Origin: Pedobacter glucosidilyticus
GTDB lineage: Bacteria; Bacteroidota; Bacteroidia; Sphingobacteriales; Sphingobacteriaceae
Length of the DNA stretch: 64,000 bases
Assembly (NCBI RefSeq): GCF_002483235.1
Contig: NZ_DLHN01000037.1
Span: forward strand, 62,001 to 126,000
Reading direction: 5' to 3'
Below, in pieces: positions 1 to 8,045 of the stretch; positions within the stretch are counted from its first letter, which is position 1, and each line of letters starts with the position of its first letter. The notes beneath the pieces were generated by a model that saw only the letters and a list, made by a program, of their open reading frames with translations, did no database searches and was not told the DNA's origin. The translations under genes and the position numbers were made by a program.

Positions 1-1
1 A

Positions 2-1588
2 AAACGCACACTTTTTGAAGATGTTAACCTCAAGTTTACACATGGCAATTGCTACGGTGTAATTGGTGCTAACGGAGCTGGAAAGTCGACTTTTATGAAA
101 ATACTAGCTGGCGAAGTTGATCCAACCAGCGGTTCTGTAAGTTTCACTCCGGGCGAACGTATGGCCGTTTTAAATCAAAATCATTATGCTTTTGATGATT
201 TTTCGGTAATAGAAACCGTACTGCAAGGACATAAAGAGCTGTACGATATCATGAAAGAAAAAGACGCCATTTATATGAAGGAAGATTTTTCTGATGCTGA
301 TGGTGTAAGAGCCGGAGAGTTAGAAAACCTTTTTGCAGAAATGAATGGTTGGAATGCAGAAAATGACGCTGCTACCCTATTGAGTAACTTAGGTATTACT
401 GAAGATAAACACTACAAGCTATTAAAGGAGCTTGATGGTAACGAGAAAGTAAGGGTTTTACTAGCCCAAGCTTTATTTGGTAACCCAGATATTTTGATTC
501 TGGATGAGCCAACCAACGATTTGGATATTGAAACCATTGCTTGGTTAGAAGATTTCTTAGCTGATTATCAGAATATTGTATTGGTTGTTTCTCACGATAG
601 ACACTTCTTAGATACGGTTTGTACACACATTGTGGATATAGATTTTGGTAAGATGAATATCTTTACAGGTAACTACTCTTTCTGGTACGAGTCTTCTCAG
701 TTGGCTTTAAAACAACGTTCAGACCAGAACAAGAAAATGGAAGATAAAGTGAAGGAGTTACAAGAATTTATCAGACGTTTCTCTGCCAATGCTTCAAAAT
801 CTAAACAAGCTACCAGCCGTAAAAAAGCATTAGAAAAAATTAATATTGATGAAATTAAACCATCAAGCAGAAAGTATCCTGGCATTATGTTTAACCAGAT
901 GCAAAGAGAGCTTGGCGACCAAGTTTTACAAGTAGAAAATCTCACTAAAGTTGTTAATGGCGAGGTTTTATTTAAAGATGTTAGCTTCTCGGTAAATAAA
1001 GGAGATAAAATTGCTATTCTTTCTCAGAACTCTTTGGCTACCAATGCTTTTTATGATATCATTTCTGGTAACGATAAAGACTTTAAAGGTGAATTTAAAT
1101 GGGGTGTTACCGTAGTTCCTGCTTATTTACCTAATGATAACCACGGATTTTTTGATGGTAAAACAGAAAATCTTATCGACTGGTTAAGAGAGTATTCTTT
1201 AGCTGATAAAGACGAAACTTTTGTGCGAGGTTTCTTAGGTAGAATGTTGTTTTCTGGTGAAGAAGTTTTGAAAAAATGTAGCGTATTATCTGGAGGAGAA
1301 AAAATGCGTTGTATGTTTTCTAAAATGATGTTAGAAGGTGCCAATGTTTTGATGATGGACGAACCAACTAACCACTTAGACTTAGAATCTATCACCGCAT
1401 TAAACAACGGTATGGTTGATTTTAAAGGTGTTATCTTATTTACCTCTCGAGATCATGAGTTAACCCAAACCGTAGCTAACAGAATTGTTGAGATAACGCC
1501 AAAAGGTAGTCTTGATAAATTGATGAGCTACGATGAATACATCAGCAATGAAACCATAAAAGAACAAAAAGAAGCACTTTATAAATAG
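2..1588 (+). CDS. ABC-F family ATPase, YbiT-like (5' end outside window)
   Basis: ABC-F proteins are soluble tandem ATPases that bind the ribosomal E site and relieve stalled translation. The reading frame is open from the first base of the window, so the N terminus is missing; 528 codons are visible. Domain 1 has an intact Walker A (GANGAGKST, bases 65-91), Walker B LILDEPTND and switch SHDRHF, but its signature is LDGNEK instead of LSGGE. The linker carries the RFSANASKSKQATSR motif typical of YbiT. Domain 2 has a perfect signature (LSGGEK) and Walker B (MMDEPTNHLD), but its Walker A is replaced by SQNSLATNA and its switch His by SRDHE. So one composite ATP site looks intact and the other dead. 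Family assignment is firm; the ribosomal role is inferred from the family. A terminator follows. Confidence 0.93.
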   Translation, partial: KRTLFEDVNLKFTHGNCYGVIGANGAGKSTFMKILAGEVDPTSGSVSFTPGERMAVLNQNHYAFDDFSVIETVLQGHKELYDIMKEKDAIYMKEDFSDADGVRAGELENLFAEMNGWNAENDAATLLSNLGITEDKHYKLLKELDGNEKVRVLLAQALFGNPDILILDEPTNDLDIETIAWLEDFLADYQNIVLVVSHDRHFLDTVCTHIVDIDFGKMNIFTGNYSFWYESSQLALKQRSDQNKKMEDKVKELQEFIRRFSANASKSKQATSRKKALEKINIDEIKPSSRKYPGIMFNQMQRELGDQVLQVENLTKVVNGEVLFKDVSFSVNKGDKIAILSQNSLATNAFYDIISGNDKDFKGEFKWGVTVVPAYLPNDNHGFFDGKTENLIDWLREYSLADKDETFVRGFLGRMLFSGEEVLKKCSVLSGGEKMRCMFSKMMLEGANVLMMDEPTNHLDLESITALNNGMVDFKGVILFTSRDHELTQTVANRIVEITPKGSLDKLMSYDEYISNETIKEQKEALYK

Positions 1589-1608
1589 GCTTCAATTTTG
1601 ATATTGAT

Positions 1609-1649
1609 AAACCCGATTGCTAGAAATAACAATCGGGTTTTATTTTTTT
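1609..1649 (+). terminator. Rho-independent terminator after the ABC-F gene
   Basis: An 11-bp perfect stem (AAACCCGATTG at 1609-1619 with CAATCGGGTTT at 1630-1640) has a 10-base loop and is followed by a T-rich run. It sits 20 bases after the ABC-F stop codon. Confidence 0.85.
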
Positions 1650-1678
1650 AAGGAGGATTAAAATATTAATTTTAAAAC

Positions 1679-2668
1679 ATGAAAAGAGTAAGCTATCAAG
1701 AACTTTATCAGGAATTTGTTAGGGTATTAAAAAAACTTGGTTTTAAAGATGATAAGGCACAAGCCTGCGCTAAAATTTTCACCAATAACAGTTTAGATGG
1801 TGTTTATTCTCATGGTTTAAACAGGTTTGAAGTTTTTGCAGACTATGTAAAACAAGGTTTAGTAAATGTTGATGCTGAGCCTATGCAAATAGCCAAACAT
1901 GGTTTATTAGAACAATGGGATGGTAATTTTGGACCAGGGATGCTAAACGCTAGTTTTTGTATGCAAAGAGCAATTGATGTTGCTAAAGAAAATGGTTTAG
2001 CTTGTATAGCATTAAAAAACACCAACCACTGGATGCGTGGCGGCACTTACGGCTGGCAAGCGGCAGAAGCTGGTTGTATCAGCATCAGTTTTACCAATAC
2101 CATTGCTATTATGCCTCCTTGGGGTGCAAAAAAACCAACGATTGGTAATAATCCGCTTATTATTGCTGTACCACACCCAAAGGGACATATTGTCTTAGAC
2201 ATGGCGATGTCGCAATTCTCTTATGGTAAGCTACAAGAATACAAACTTAAAGGACAAGAACTACCCTATTTTGGCGGTTATGATACTGATGGCGAGCTAA
2301 CTAAAAATCCATCAGCAATATATAAAACCAGAAGAACTTTACCTGTTGGTATGTGGAAAGGCTCTGGATTAAGTATCATGCTTGATTTGTTGGTAAGCAT
2401 TTTAAGCGGAGGCTCTTCTACTGCTAAGATTACGGAAAGCGAGAAAGAAACAGGCATTTCACAAGTTTATATGTGTATAGATACCAAGCTATTTCCAAAC
2501 AGCCAAAATATTATCGATGAAATTGTAGCTTACACCAAATCAGCAGAAACCGTTGAAAGGCAAGAAATCTATTATCCTGGGGAAAGGACACTTCAAATCA
2601 GAAAAGAAAACACCGAGAAAGGTATCCCAGTTGATGAACAAATGTGGAATAAATTATTGAATGCTTAA
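1679..2668 (+). CDS. Ldh_2 family dehydrogenase, probable 3-dehydro-L-gulonate 2-dehydrogenase (YiaK-like)
   Basis: This 329-residue protein belongs to the malate/L-lactate dehydrogenase (Ldh_2) family, which uses NAD(P)H to reduce 2-oxo acids. The family's catalytic His is in the segment DGVYSHGLNRF (about residue 44). NTNHWMRGG and the GNNPL stretch match the cofactor and substrate region of YiaK, the E. coli 2,3-diketo-L-gulonate reductase, as does the length. No other ascorbate or gulonate genes are adjacent, so the substrate is inferred only from similarity to YiaK; related members act on ureidoglycolate, malate or sulfolactate. The ATG follows an AGGAGGATTAAAATA stretch about 25 bases upstream and stands alone between two hairpins, which suggests a single-gene transcript. 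Confidence 0.85.
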   Translation: MKRVSYQELYQEFVRVLKKLGFKDDKAQACAKIFTNNSLDGVYSHGLNRFEVFADYVKQGLVNVDAEPMQIAKHGLLEQWDGNFGPGMLNASFCMQRAIDVAKENGLACIALKNTNHWMRGGTYGWQAAEAGCISISFTNTIAIMPPWGAKKPTIGNNPLIIAVPHPKGHIVLDMAMSQFSYGKLQEYKLKGQELPYFGGYDTDGELTKNPSAIYKTRRTLPVGMWKGSGLSIMLDLLVSILSGGSSTAKITESEKETGISQVYMCIDTKLFPNSQNIIDEIVAYTKSAETVERQEIYYPGERTLQIRKENTEKGIPVDEQMWNKLLNA

Positions 2669-2782
2669 TCTAAAATAAAGTTACCTTAAAAAATTCATCA
2701 AACAGCGTGATTTAAATGAGTGATTTTTTAACCCATTATTTTTAAAAGCAAGAAGAAATGATGGCTATATTTCTAAATCAAA

Positions 2783-2813
2783 AATAAAGGTCGTTTAAAA
2801 AACGACCTTTATT
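2783..2813. terminator. Perfect 14-bp hairpin, possible bidirectional terminator
   Basis: AATAAAGGTCGTTT (2783-2796) and its exact complement AAACGACCTTTATT (2800-2813) flank a 3-base AAA loop. There is no strong T run on either side, so termination is less certain than the structure. It lies between the YiaK-like gene and a ParB-like fragment on the other strand. Bases 2669-2782 hold nothing else that I recognise. Confidence 0.5.
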
Positions 2814-2844
2814 AGTAGCGGGAGCCACTCTTATTAAACCAATT

Positions 2845-2976
2845 TTAAATTACGCAAAATGAGATAACATTTTTTGCATAAGGAAATCCAAAATTATAAG
2901 AATCAAAAACGGCTTGCAACCTGCTGTGTCCTGCTCCAATGATTAAATCATCATGCAATAAAATTTTAAAAGGCAC
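2845..2976 (-). pseudogene. Short ParB-like nuclease-domain remnant
   Basis: A 43-codon GTG-initiated frame on the minus strand encodes KILLHDDLIIGAGHSRLQAV and ends ISFCVI before TAA. The segment resembles the core of ParB/Srx-type and DNA-methyltransferase-associated domains (a hydrophobic strand, then IIAGHxRLxA). Real domains are much longer and I see no continuation in any frame, so I read this as a fragment of a lost gene. The stretch from 2977 to 3057 holds only AT-rich DNA before the UbiD-like gene. The resemblance rests on about 20 residues, so the family call is weak. Confidence 0.35.
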
Positions 2977-3057
2977 TCATATCTAATAAACTATAATTTC
3001 ACCAAAAAATTAATCTTTTCCTTAAAACAAAATCCATAATCATGATATTTGCTTATC

Positions 3058-4896
3058 ATGGGATATCATAGTTTAAGAGACTGCGTAAACGATTTAGAAC
3101 GTAACGGACATTTAGTAAGGATTAAAGAAGAAATAGACCCCTATTTAGAAGCCGCGGCTATTCATCATCGTGTTTACGAACAACAAGGACCAGCACTATA
3201 TTTCGAAAATATTAAAGGAAGTAAATTTCCTGCCGTATCTAACCTTTTTGGAACGCTAGAGCGCAGTAAGTTTATGTTTAGAGATACCCTTGAAAAGCTT
3301 AAAATATTAGTGGATTTAAAAGGAGACCCTATGAGAGCTTTAAAAGCACCTTTTAAATACTTGGATGTTTCTTTAACAGCACTTTCTGCCTTACCCATGA
3401 AAACCAGTAAAAATAGTCCTATCAATTATGGTAGAGCTAAAATTTCTGACATCCCTCCAATTGTAAATTGGCCAATGGATGGCGGTCCTTTTGTGACTAT
3501 GCCACAAGTATATACAGAAGATATTACCAAACCAGGTATTATGAATGCTAATTTGGGAATGTATCGTATACAATTAAGTGGAAACGAATACATCACCGAT
3601 AAGGAAATTGGCTTACATTACCAATTACACCGAGGCATCGGGGTACATCAAACTAAAGCAAACGCCTTAGGTAAACCTTTAAAAGTGAGTATTTTTGTTG
3701 GCGGACCACCGGCACATCCTTTAGCTGCTGTAATGCCTTTACCAGAAGGTTTATCTGAAATGACTTTTGCCGGTGCTTTAGGAAATCGTAGGTTCAGGTA
3801 TTTTTATGATGAAGAAGGTTTTTGTATTTCTGCTGATGCAGACTTTGTGATTACTGGAACCGTTTATCCTCAAGAAAACAAACCTGAAGGACCATTTGGA
3901 GACCATTTAGGCTATTATAGCTTAACGCATCCTTTCCCTTTAATGAAAGTGCATCAGGTTTATCATAGAAAAGATGCCATCTGGAGCTTTACTGTTGTAG
4001 GAAGACCGCCACAAGAAGACACCAGTTTTGGTGCGCTTATTCATGAAATTACCGGAGCAGCTATTCCGCAAGAAGTACCCGGTTTACATGCAGTAAACGC
4101 GGTAGATGCTGCAGGGGTTCATCCTTTACTTTTTGCTTTAGGAAGCGAGCGCTATACACCCTATTTGAAAGAGCGTAAACCTCAGGAAATATTAACTATA
4201 GCCAATCATATTTTAGGTAAAAACCAACTCAGCTTAGCTAAATATTTATTTATATGTGCTAAGGAAGATAATCCGGATTTAGATATTCATGATATTCCTG
4301 CCTTTATACAGCATGTTTTAGAAAGGATAGATTTTACCCGCGATTTACATTTTTATACCAAAACCACTATTGACACCCTTGATTATAGCGGAACAGACAT
4401 TAATGCAGGATCTAAGGTAGCTATTGCCATTGCTGGGGAAGTAAAACGTAAATTATGGAAAGAAATTCCGGCAAATTTTAGCATCCCAAATCTATACTCG
4501 GGATTTAAGATGGTAATGCCAGGTGTAGTAGCCATACAAGCACCAACTTTTACGGCTTATAATAAAGCTGAGGAAGAAACTCAAATTTTAAACGACTACT
4601 TAAAAACACAGGACCTCAATGGTTTAGGACTTATAATTTTATGTGATGATGCTGAGTTTACTGCTAAAACACCTCACAATTTTGTTTGGGTAAGTTTTAC
4701 CAGAAGCAATCCTTCGCATGATATTTATGGTATCAATAGCTTTGTAGAGCATAAACATTGGGGATGTCATGGTCCTATCGTTATTGATGCAAGAATAAAA
4801 CCTCATCATGCTCCTCCACTCGTTCAAAATCCTGAGGTGGAAAAGAAAATTAACAGGTTATGGGATAAAGGAGGAAGTTTATATAAAATTGGCTGA
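3058..4896 (+). CDS. UbiD family decarboxylase, probably menaquinone biosynthesis (MqnL-like)
   Basis: UbiD enzymes use prenylated FMN to decarboxylate aromatic acids. The 612-residue product starts GYHSLRDCVNDLERNGHLVR, the typical UbiD N terminus, and carries the conserved EGPFGDHLGYY segment near residue 278 that holds the catalytic glutamate region. ATG 3058 is chosen over an in-frame TTG nine bases upstream. With mqnA and mqnE in the same window, the likely role is decarboxylation of 1,4-dihydroxy-6-naphthoate in the futalosine menaquinone route; the ubiquinone pathway is not expected in this phylum. No ubiX-like flavin prenyltransferase is adjacent. Family assignment is secure; the substrate is inference. 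Confidence 0.85.
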   Translation: MGYHSLRDCVNDLERNGHLVRIKEEIDPYLEAAAIHHRVYEQQGPALYFENIKGSKFPAVSNLFGTLERSKFMFRDTLEKLKILVDLKGDPMRALKAPFKYLDVSLTALSALPMKTSKNSPINYGRAKISDIPPIVNWPMDGGPFVTMPQVYTEDITKPGIMNANLGMYRIQLSGNEYITDKEIGLHYQLHRGIGVHQTKANALGKPLKVSIFVGGPPAHPLAAVMPLPEGLSEMTFAGALGNRRFRYFYDEEGFCISADADFVITGTVYPQENKPEGPFGDHLGYYSLTHPFPLMKVHQVYHRKDAIWSFTVVGRPPQEDTSFGALIHEITGAAIPQEVPGLHAVNAVDAAGVHPLLFALGSERYTPYLKERKPQEILTIANHILGKNQLSLAKYLFICAKEDNPDLDIHDIPAFIQHVLERIDFTRDLHFYTKTTIDTLDYSGTDINAGSKVAIAIAGEVKRKLWKEIPANFSIPNLYSGFKMVMPGVVAIQAPTFTAYNKAEEETQILNDYLKTQDLNGLGLIILCDDAEFTAKTPHNFVWVSFTRSNPSHDIYGINSFVEHKHWGCHGPIVIDARIKPHHAPPLVQNPEVEKKINRLWDKGGSLYKIG

Positions 4897-4956
4897 TTAA
4901 GTTTTAAAGGCTCAAGTTTAGAGCTTCATAAATGCTCTTTTAGCTATTTATAACTA

Positions 4957-5400
4957 TTATTCAAAAATAAGTGTTCCAAAAAACTGTGGTTGATGAAAAT
5001 CTGGTTCACTTGTTTGTATAAGTGTCCACGAAAGATAATCAGGTTTTGGTAAATCATCGCCACATTTATAAAAATTGGCTTTCGCCGATAATCCCTTTAA
5101 AGTTTTTAAATGGGAAAACATAAAAACATTAATCGGGACTACAACCAATATCTCCCAATTAAATTCATTTAACATCTTATCATGTTGAAGTGTAATATGC
5201 GTTTTTATAGATTTTAATATTTGTTCTGATAACAATTCCCTATTAGCTCTACCAGCTCCGTAACCTACTTTTACACTACCTAAACAATTAAACTCTAGGT
5301 TATAGTAATTTTTATCATCTAAAAAAGATATAAAACATTCTACACAATTATCTAGATGAACATGAGTATTTTTATTTAACCTTATTAAAAACAGCTTCAA
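4957..5400 (-). pseudogene. CBM9-like carbohydrate-binding domain, N-terminally truncated
   Basis: The frame encodes the C-terminal two-thirds of a carbohydrate-binding family 9-like domain common in Bacteroidota: VHLDNCVECFISF, NLEFNCLGSVKVGYG, ANFYKCGDDLPKPDYLSW and the terminal PDFHQPQFFGTLIFE are all recognisable. The first beta strands that should precede the DNCVECF segment are missing. The domain homology begins right after the stop codon of the upstream oxidoreductase gene, and the only usable start is a TTG inside that gene, just after an in-frame stop. A deletion that removed the original start and about 80-100 codons would explain this. It could still be translated by coupling, but a folded product seems unlikely. 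Confidence 0.6.
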
Positions 5401-6391
5401 TATTTACTGATGCACCGTTATTTTTCTTACTCTCATCTGCGGCCTCAATAAAAGCGCAAATTTCTAATGTTTCTTTTGGATTTACCGGTGCCTTACCAGT
5501 TTCAAAAAATCTAACAATCTTTTGTAATAGAGGATTATAACCTTTAAAATTATTAAGCTCAACAATATCATTCTCTCCAAAAACAGTGATGCCATAATCT
5601 TTTTTACCCGATCTTAAACCTCTGAAAGTTCCGATTCTGTTACCTTCCCAAAGCCCAACAACTAAATCGGTATCTGTGGTATGTACTCTGGATACCGATT
5701 TACAGCCTGTTCCCATAATAGTAAAGAGCATTTCTACACCATGTATACCATACCAAAAGAAATCAGGATGCGTAGGTTCTAAAGGAGAAGGACTATAAGT
5801 TTGAGCACCTAATACTTTACCAAATTTTCCATTTCTGGCCTCTTCTAAACCATCCATATACCTTAATGATGAGGATGAAAATATTGGAGTTTTATATTTT
5901 TCTGAAGCCTTAAAAATAGCCATAGCATCTGCTAGAGAAGCAGCAATAGGCTTATCAATAAACATACGTTTACCAGCCTTTAAAACAGGTAAAGCTTGTT
6001 CTAAATGTCTTCTACCATCATTGGTTTCTAGCAAAACAACATCAACTTTCTTTAATAATTCATCAATAGATGAAACAATTTCTACACCTAGTTTTTTAAC
6101 CTCTTCTATATAACCAGGTACACGTTCTATGCTACTTTTAATATCTAAACTACCTTGAGGGTACGCAGCTACTACTTTATAACCTAAATAAACACCTGCT
6201 GTGTCTGCTGCATTTAATGTTTTTGTAAAGGCTACAGCATGTGAGGTATCTAAACCTATGATACCTACCCTTTTACCTTTCTGTAAAGGAGCTTTAGCCA
6301 TCACAGGATTTAATACTCCTGATAAACCTATGCTAGTACCTGCTACGGCTGCCATTTCAATAAATTTTCTTCTGTTATATTGGTGTTTCAT
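5372..6391 (-). CDS. Gfo/Idh/MocA family oxidoreductase with Tat-like signal
   Basis: Members of this family are NAD(P)-dependent oxidoreductases acting on sugars or inositols. The 339-residue protein starts with NRRKFIEMAAVAGTSIGLSG, a twin-arginine-type signal, so it is probably exported. A Rossmann segment RVGIIGLDTSH follows (residues about 41-52), then VDVVLLETND and the FIDKPIA motif with the conserved Lys of the family. The C terminus (CAFIEAADESKK...) looks complete. The first glycine motif is GLDTSH rather than GCGxxG, as in several secreted members. It overlaps the CBM9-like remnant by 29 bases. Substrate unknown. Confidence 0.85.
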   Translation of the reverse strand: MKHQYNRRKFIEMAAVAGTSIGLSGVLNPVMAKAPLQKGKRVGIIGLDTSHAVAFTKTLNAADTAGVYLGYKVVAAYPQGSLDIKSSIERVPGYIEEVKKLGVEIVSSIDELLKKVDVVLLETNDGRRHLEQALPVLKAGKRMFIDKPIAASLADAMAIFKASEKYKTPIFSSSSLRYMDGLEEARNGKFGKVLGAQTYSPSPLEPTHPDFFWYGIHGVEMLFTIMGTGCKSVSRVHTTDTDLVVGLWEGNRIGTFRGLRSGKKDYGITVFGENDIVELNNFKGYNPLLQKIVRFFETGKAPVNPKETLEICAFIEAADESKKNNGASVNIEAVFNKVK

Positions 6392-6475
6392 ATCCCTATA
6401 TTTTAAATTTATAGCTAATAATTTCGTAAATTAATTATAAAGCTCCTTAATATGTTAATAATTTTTAAAAATTAA

Positions 6476-6748
6476 AGCATAAGAAGTATAATAAATTACG
6501 GATACAACCCCAAGCAGAAAAACTACCTGCTAACAGCAGCCGAAGCAGAGCTTTTAAACAACGGTAAAATGGCTGATAAAAGAGAAATATTAGCTAAAAA
6601 CTTTGATATACACACTGATAACATCCTGATAAAAGAAAATAAAACAACCCAAGTTAAAAGAACTGTAGTAATGGGCTCTTTTGCAAGGTATGGTGCTACC
6701 TCTAAAGGCTGGACAGGTTTTGCTGATATTAGTGAACTGTTTAAATAA
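6476..6748 (+). pseudogene. Unrecognised coding fragment without a proper start
   Basis: This frame is open for 90 codons after a stop at 6473 and reads like genuine protein: QKNYLLTAAEAELLNNGKM, then NFDIHTDNILIKENKT and a C terminus GWTGFADISELFK followed by TAA. The first ATG is only at 6569, which would leave 59 residues, and the sequence N-terminal to it already looks coding. I do not recognise the family. The best reading is the 3' end of a gene whose start was deleted, since another truncated gene lies nearby; a small 59-residue protein is the alternative. Bases 6392-6475 and 6749-6911 contain nothing I can name. Confidence 0.35.
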
Positions 6749-6911
6749 AGAAACACTTTAACCTCAGCTATGTAAATTGGTTAACTCATTTCTTACAAAA
6801 TAATTTACTCATTATTATCTGTATAAATTTAAAACCTACATAAATATAAGTATATGGATTACTTTACATCCTACTGACGTCTCACATCCCACTCATCAAA
6901 AAATAAAAAAT

Positions 6912-6919
6912 TATCTTTG
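6912..6919 (+). promoter_or_regulatory. -7 element (TATCTTTG) for mnmA
   Basis: The octamer matches the Bacteroidota -7 consensus TAnnTTTG exactly and lies 19 bases before the mnmA ATG, giving a leader of about 15 bases. I see no clear TTTG -33 element 19-21 bases upstream. Confidence 0.6.
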
Positions 6920-6938
6920 TAGCCATAAATCAAAAGAT

Positions 6939-8027
6939 ATGAGTAAACACGGAAGAATATTAGTGGCGATGAGTGGTGGTGTGGATAGTTCTGTTGCTGC
7001 AGTAATGCTGCATGAACAAGGATATGAGGTGATTGGCTTAACCATGAAAACCTGGGATTATGCTTCTTCTGGTGCCAATTCTAAAGAAACTGGCTGTTGC
7101 AGTTTAGATTCTATTAATGATGCAAGATCTTTAGCCGTAGGATATGGTTTTCCGCATTACATTTTAGATATCAGAAACGAGTTTGGAGATTTTGTAATTG
7201 ATAATTTTGTAGATGAATATCTGGCTGGCCGTACACCTAACCCTTGCGTACTTTGTAACACACATATCAAATGGGAAGCTTTATTAAAAAGAGCTGATAA
7301 ACTAGATTGCGAATTCATAGCAACAGGCCACTATGCTAATATTCGTCTTCAAGAGAATGGAAGATATGTAATTTCTAAAGGGAAAGATGAAAATAAAGAT
7401 CAATCTTACGTATTATGGGGTGTTTCTCAAGAAAATTTAGCTCGTACTAAATTCCCGCTAGGTTCTTTTACCAAAGCAGAAATTAGACAAATGGCCTTAG
7501 ATATGGGCCAAGAAGAATTGGCTAAGAAAGGCGAAAGCTATGAGATTTGCTTCGTTCCTGACAATGATTACAGAGCATTTTTAAAACACCGTGTACCAGA
7601 ACTGGAACAAGAAGTAGATGGTGGCGATTTTGTTTTAACAGATGGCACCAAAGTAGGCAAACATAAAGGCTATCCTTTTTACACCATTGGGCAAAGAAAA
7701 GGTTTGGGCCTTGCTTTTGGTAAACCTATGTACGTTACCCAAATTCTACCAGAAAGTAATACCGTTGTTTTGGGCGAGGAAGAAGAACTACAAAAAACAG
7801 AAGCCAGCGTAAGAAATTTAAATTTAGTTAAATATGCGGCTATCCCAGAGCCTTTAGAAGCTATTACGAAGATCAGATATAAAGATGCTGGCACTTTTAG
7901 CCATATCCACCAAGAGGGTAATATCATGAAAGTAAACTTCCATCATGCTGTTTCTGGTATTGCACCGGGGCAATCAGCAGTTTTTTATGAAGGTAATGAT
8001 TTACTAGGAGGTGGTTTTTTAATGTAA
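6939..8027 (+). CDS. mnmA: tRNA-specific 2-thiouridylase MnmA
   Basis: MnmA activates U34 of tRNA-Lys, -Glu and -Gln with ATP and inserts sulfur to give 2-thiouridine. The 362-residue protein has the PP-loop SGGVDSS (residues 12-18), the nucleophile Cys in NPCVLCN (C103) and the second catalytic Cys in YEICFVPD (C204), followed by the GQRKGLGLAFGKP segment of the central domain and a C-terminal beta-barrel. Length fits the family. A consensus -7 element sits just upstream, and a lipoprotein gene follows 18 bases downstream, probably cotranscribed. Two tRNA-Lys(UUU) genes, which encode one substrate of this enzyme, lie about 8 kb away. Confidence 0.97.
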   Translation: MSKHGRILVAMSGGVDSSVAAVMLHEQGYEVIGLTMKTWDYASSGANSKETGCCSLDSINDARSLAVGYGFPHYILDIRNEFGDFVIDNFVDEYLAGRTPNPCVLCNTHIKWEALLKRADKLDCEFIATGHYANIRLQENGRYVISKGKDENKDQSYVLWGVSQENLARTKFPLGSFTKAEIRQMALDMGQEELAKKGESYEICFVPDNDYRAFLKHRVPELEQEVDGGDFVLTDGTKVGKHKGYPFYTIGQRKGLGLAFGKPMYVTQILPESNTVVLGEEEELQKTEASVRNLNLVKYAAIPEPLEAITKIRYKDAGTFSHIHQEGNIMKVNFHHAVSGIAPGQSAVFYEGNDLLGGGFLM

Positions 8028-8045
8028 TTCTATTAAATTAGTTGC

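Noticed and set aside
2811..2840. A possible tRNA 3'-end fragment (TAGCGGGAGCC) as an attachment site.
   Set aside because: Only about ten bases resemble a tRNA end, with no T arm; not enough to call an att site.
6523..6756. A minus-strand 77-codon open frame in the gap before mnmA.
   Set aside because: The plus strand of the same stretch reads as a more protein-like fragment; the minus frame has low-complexity hydrophobic content and no family signs.
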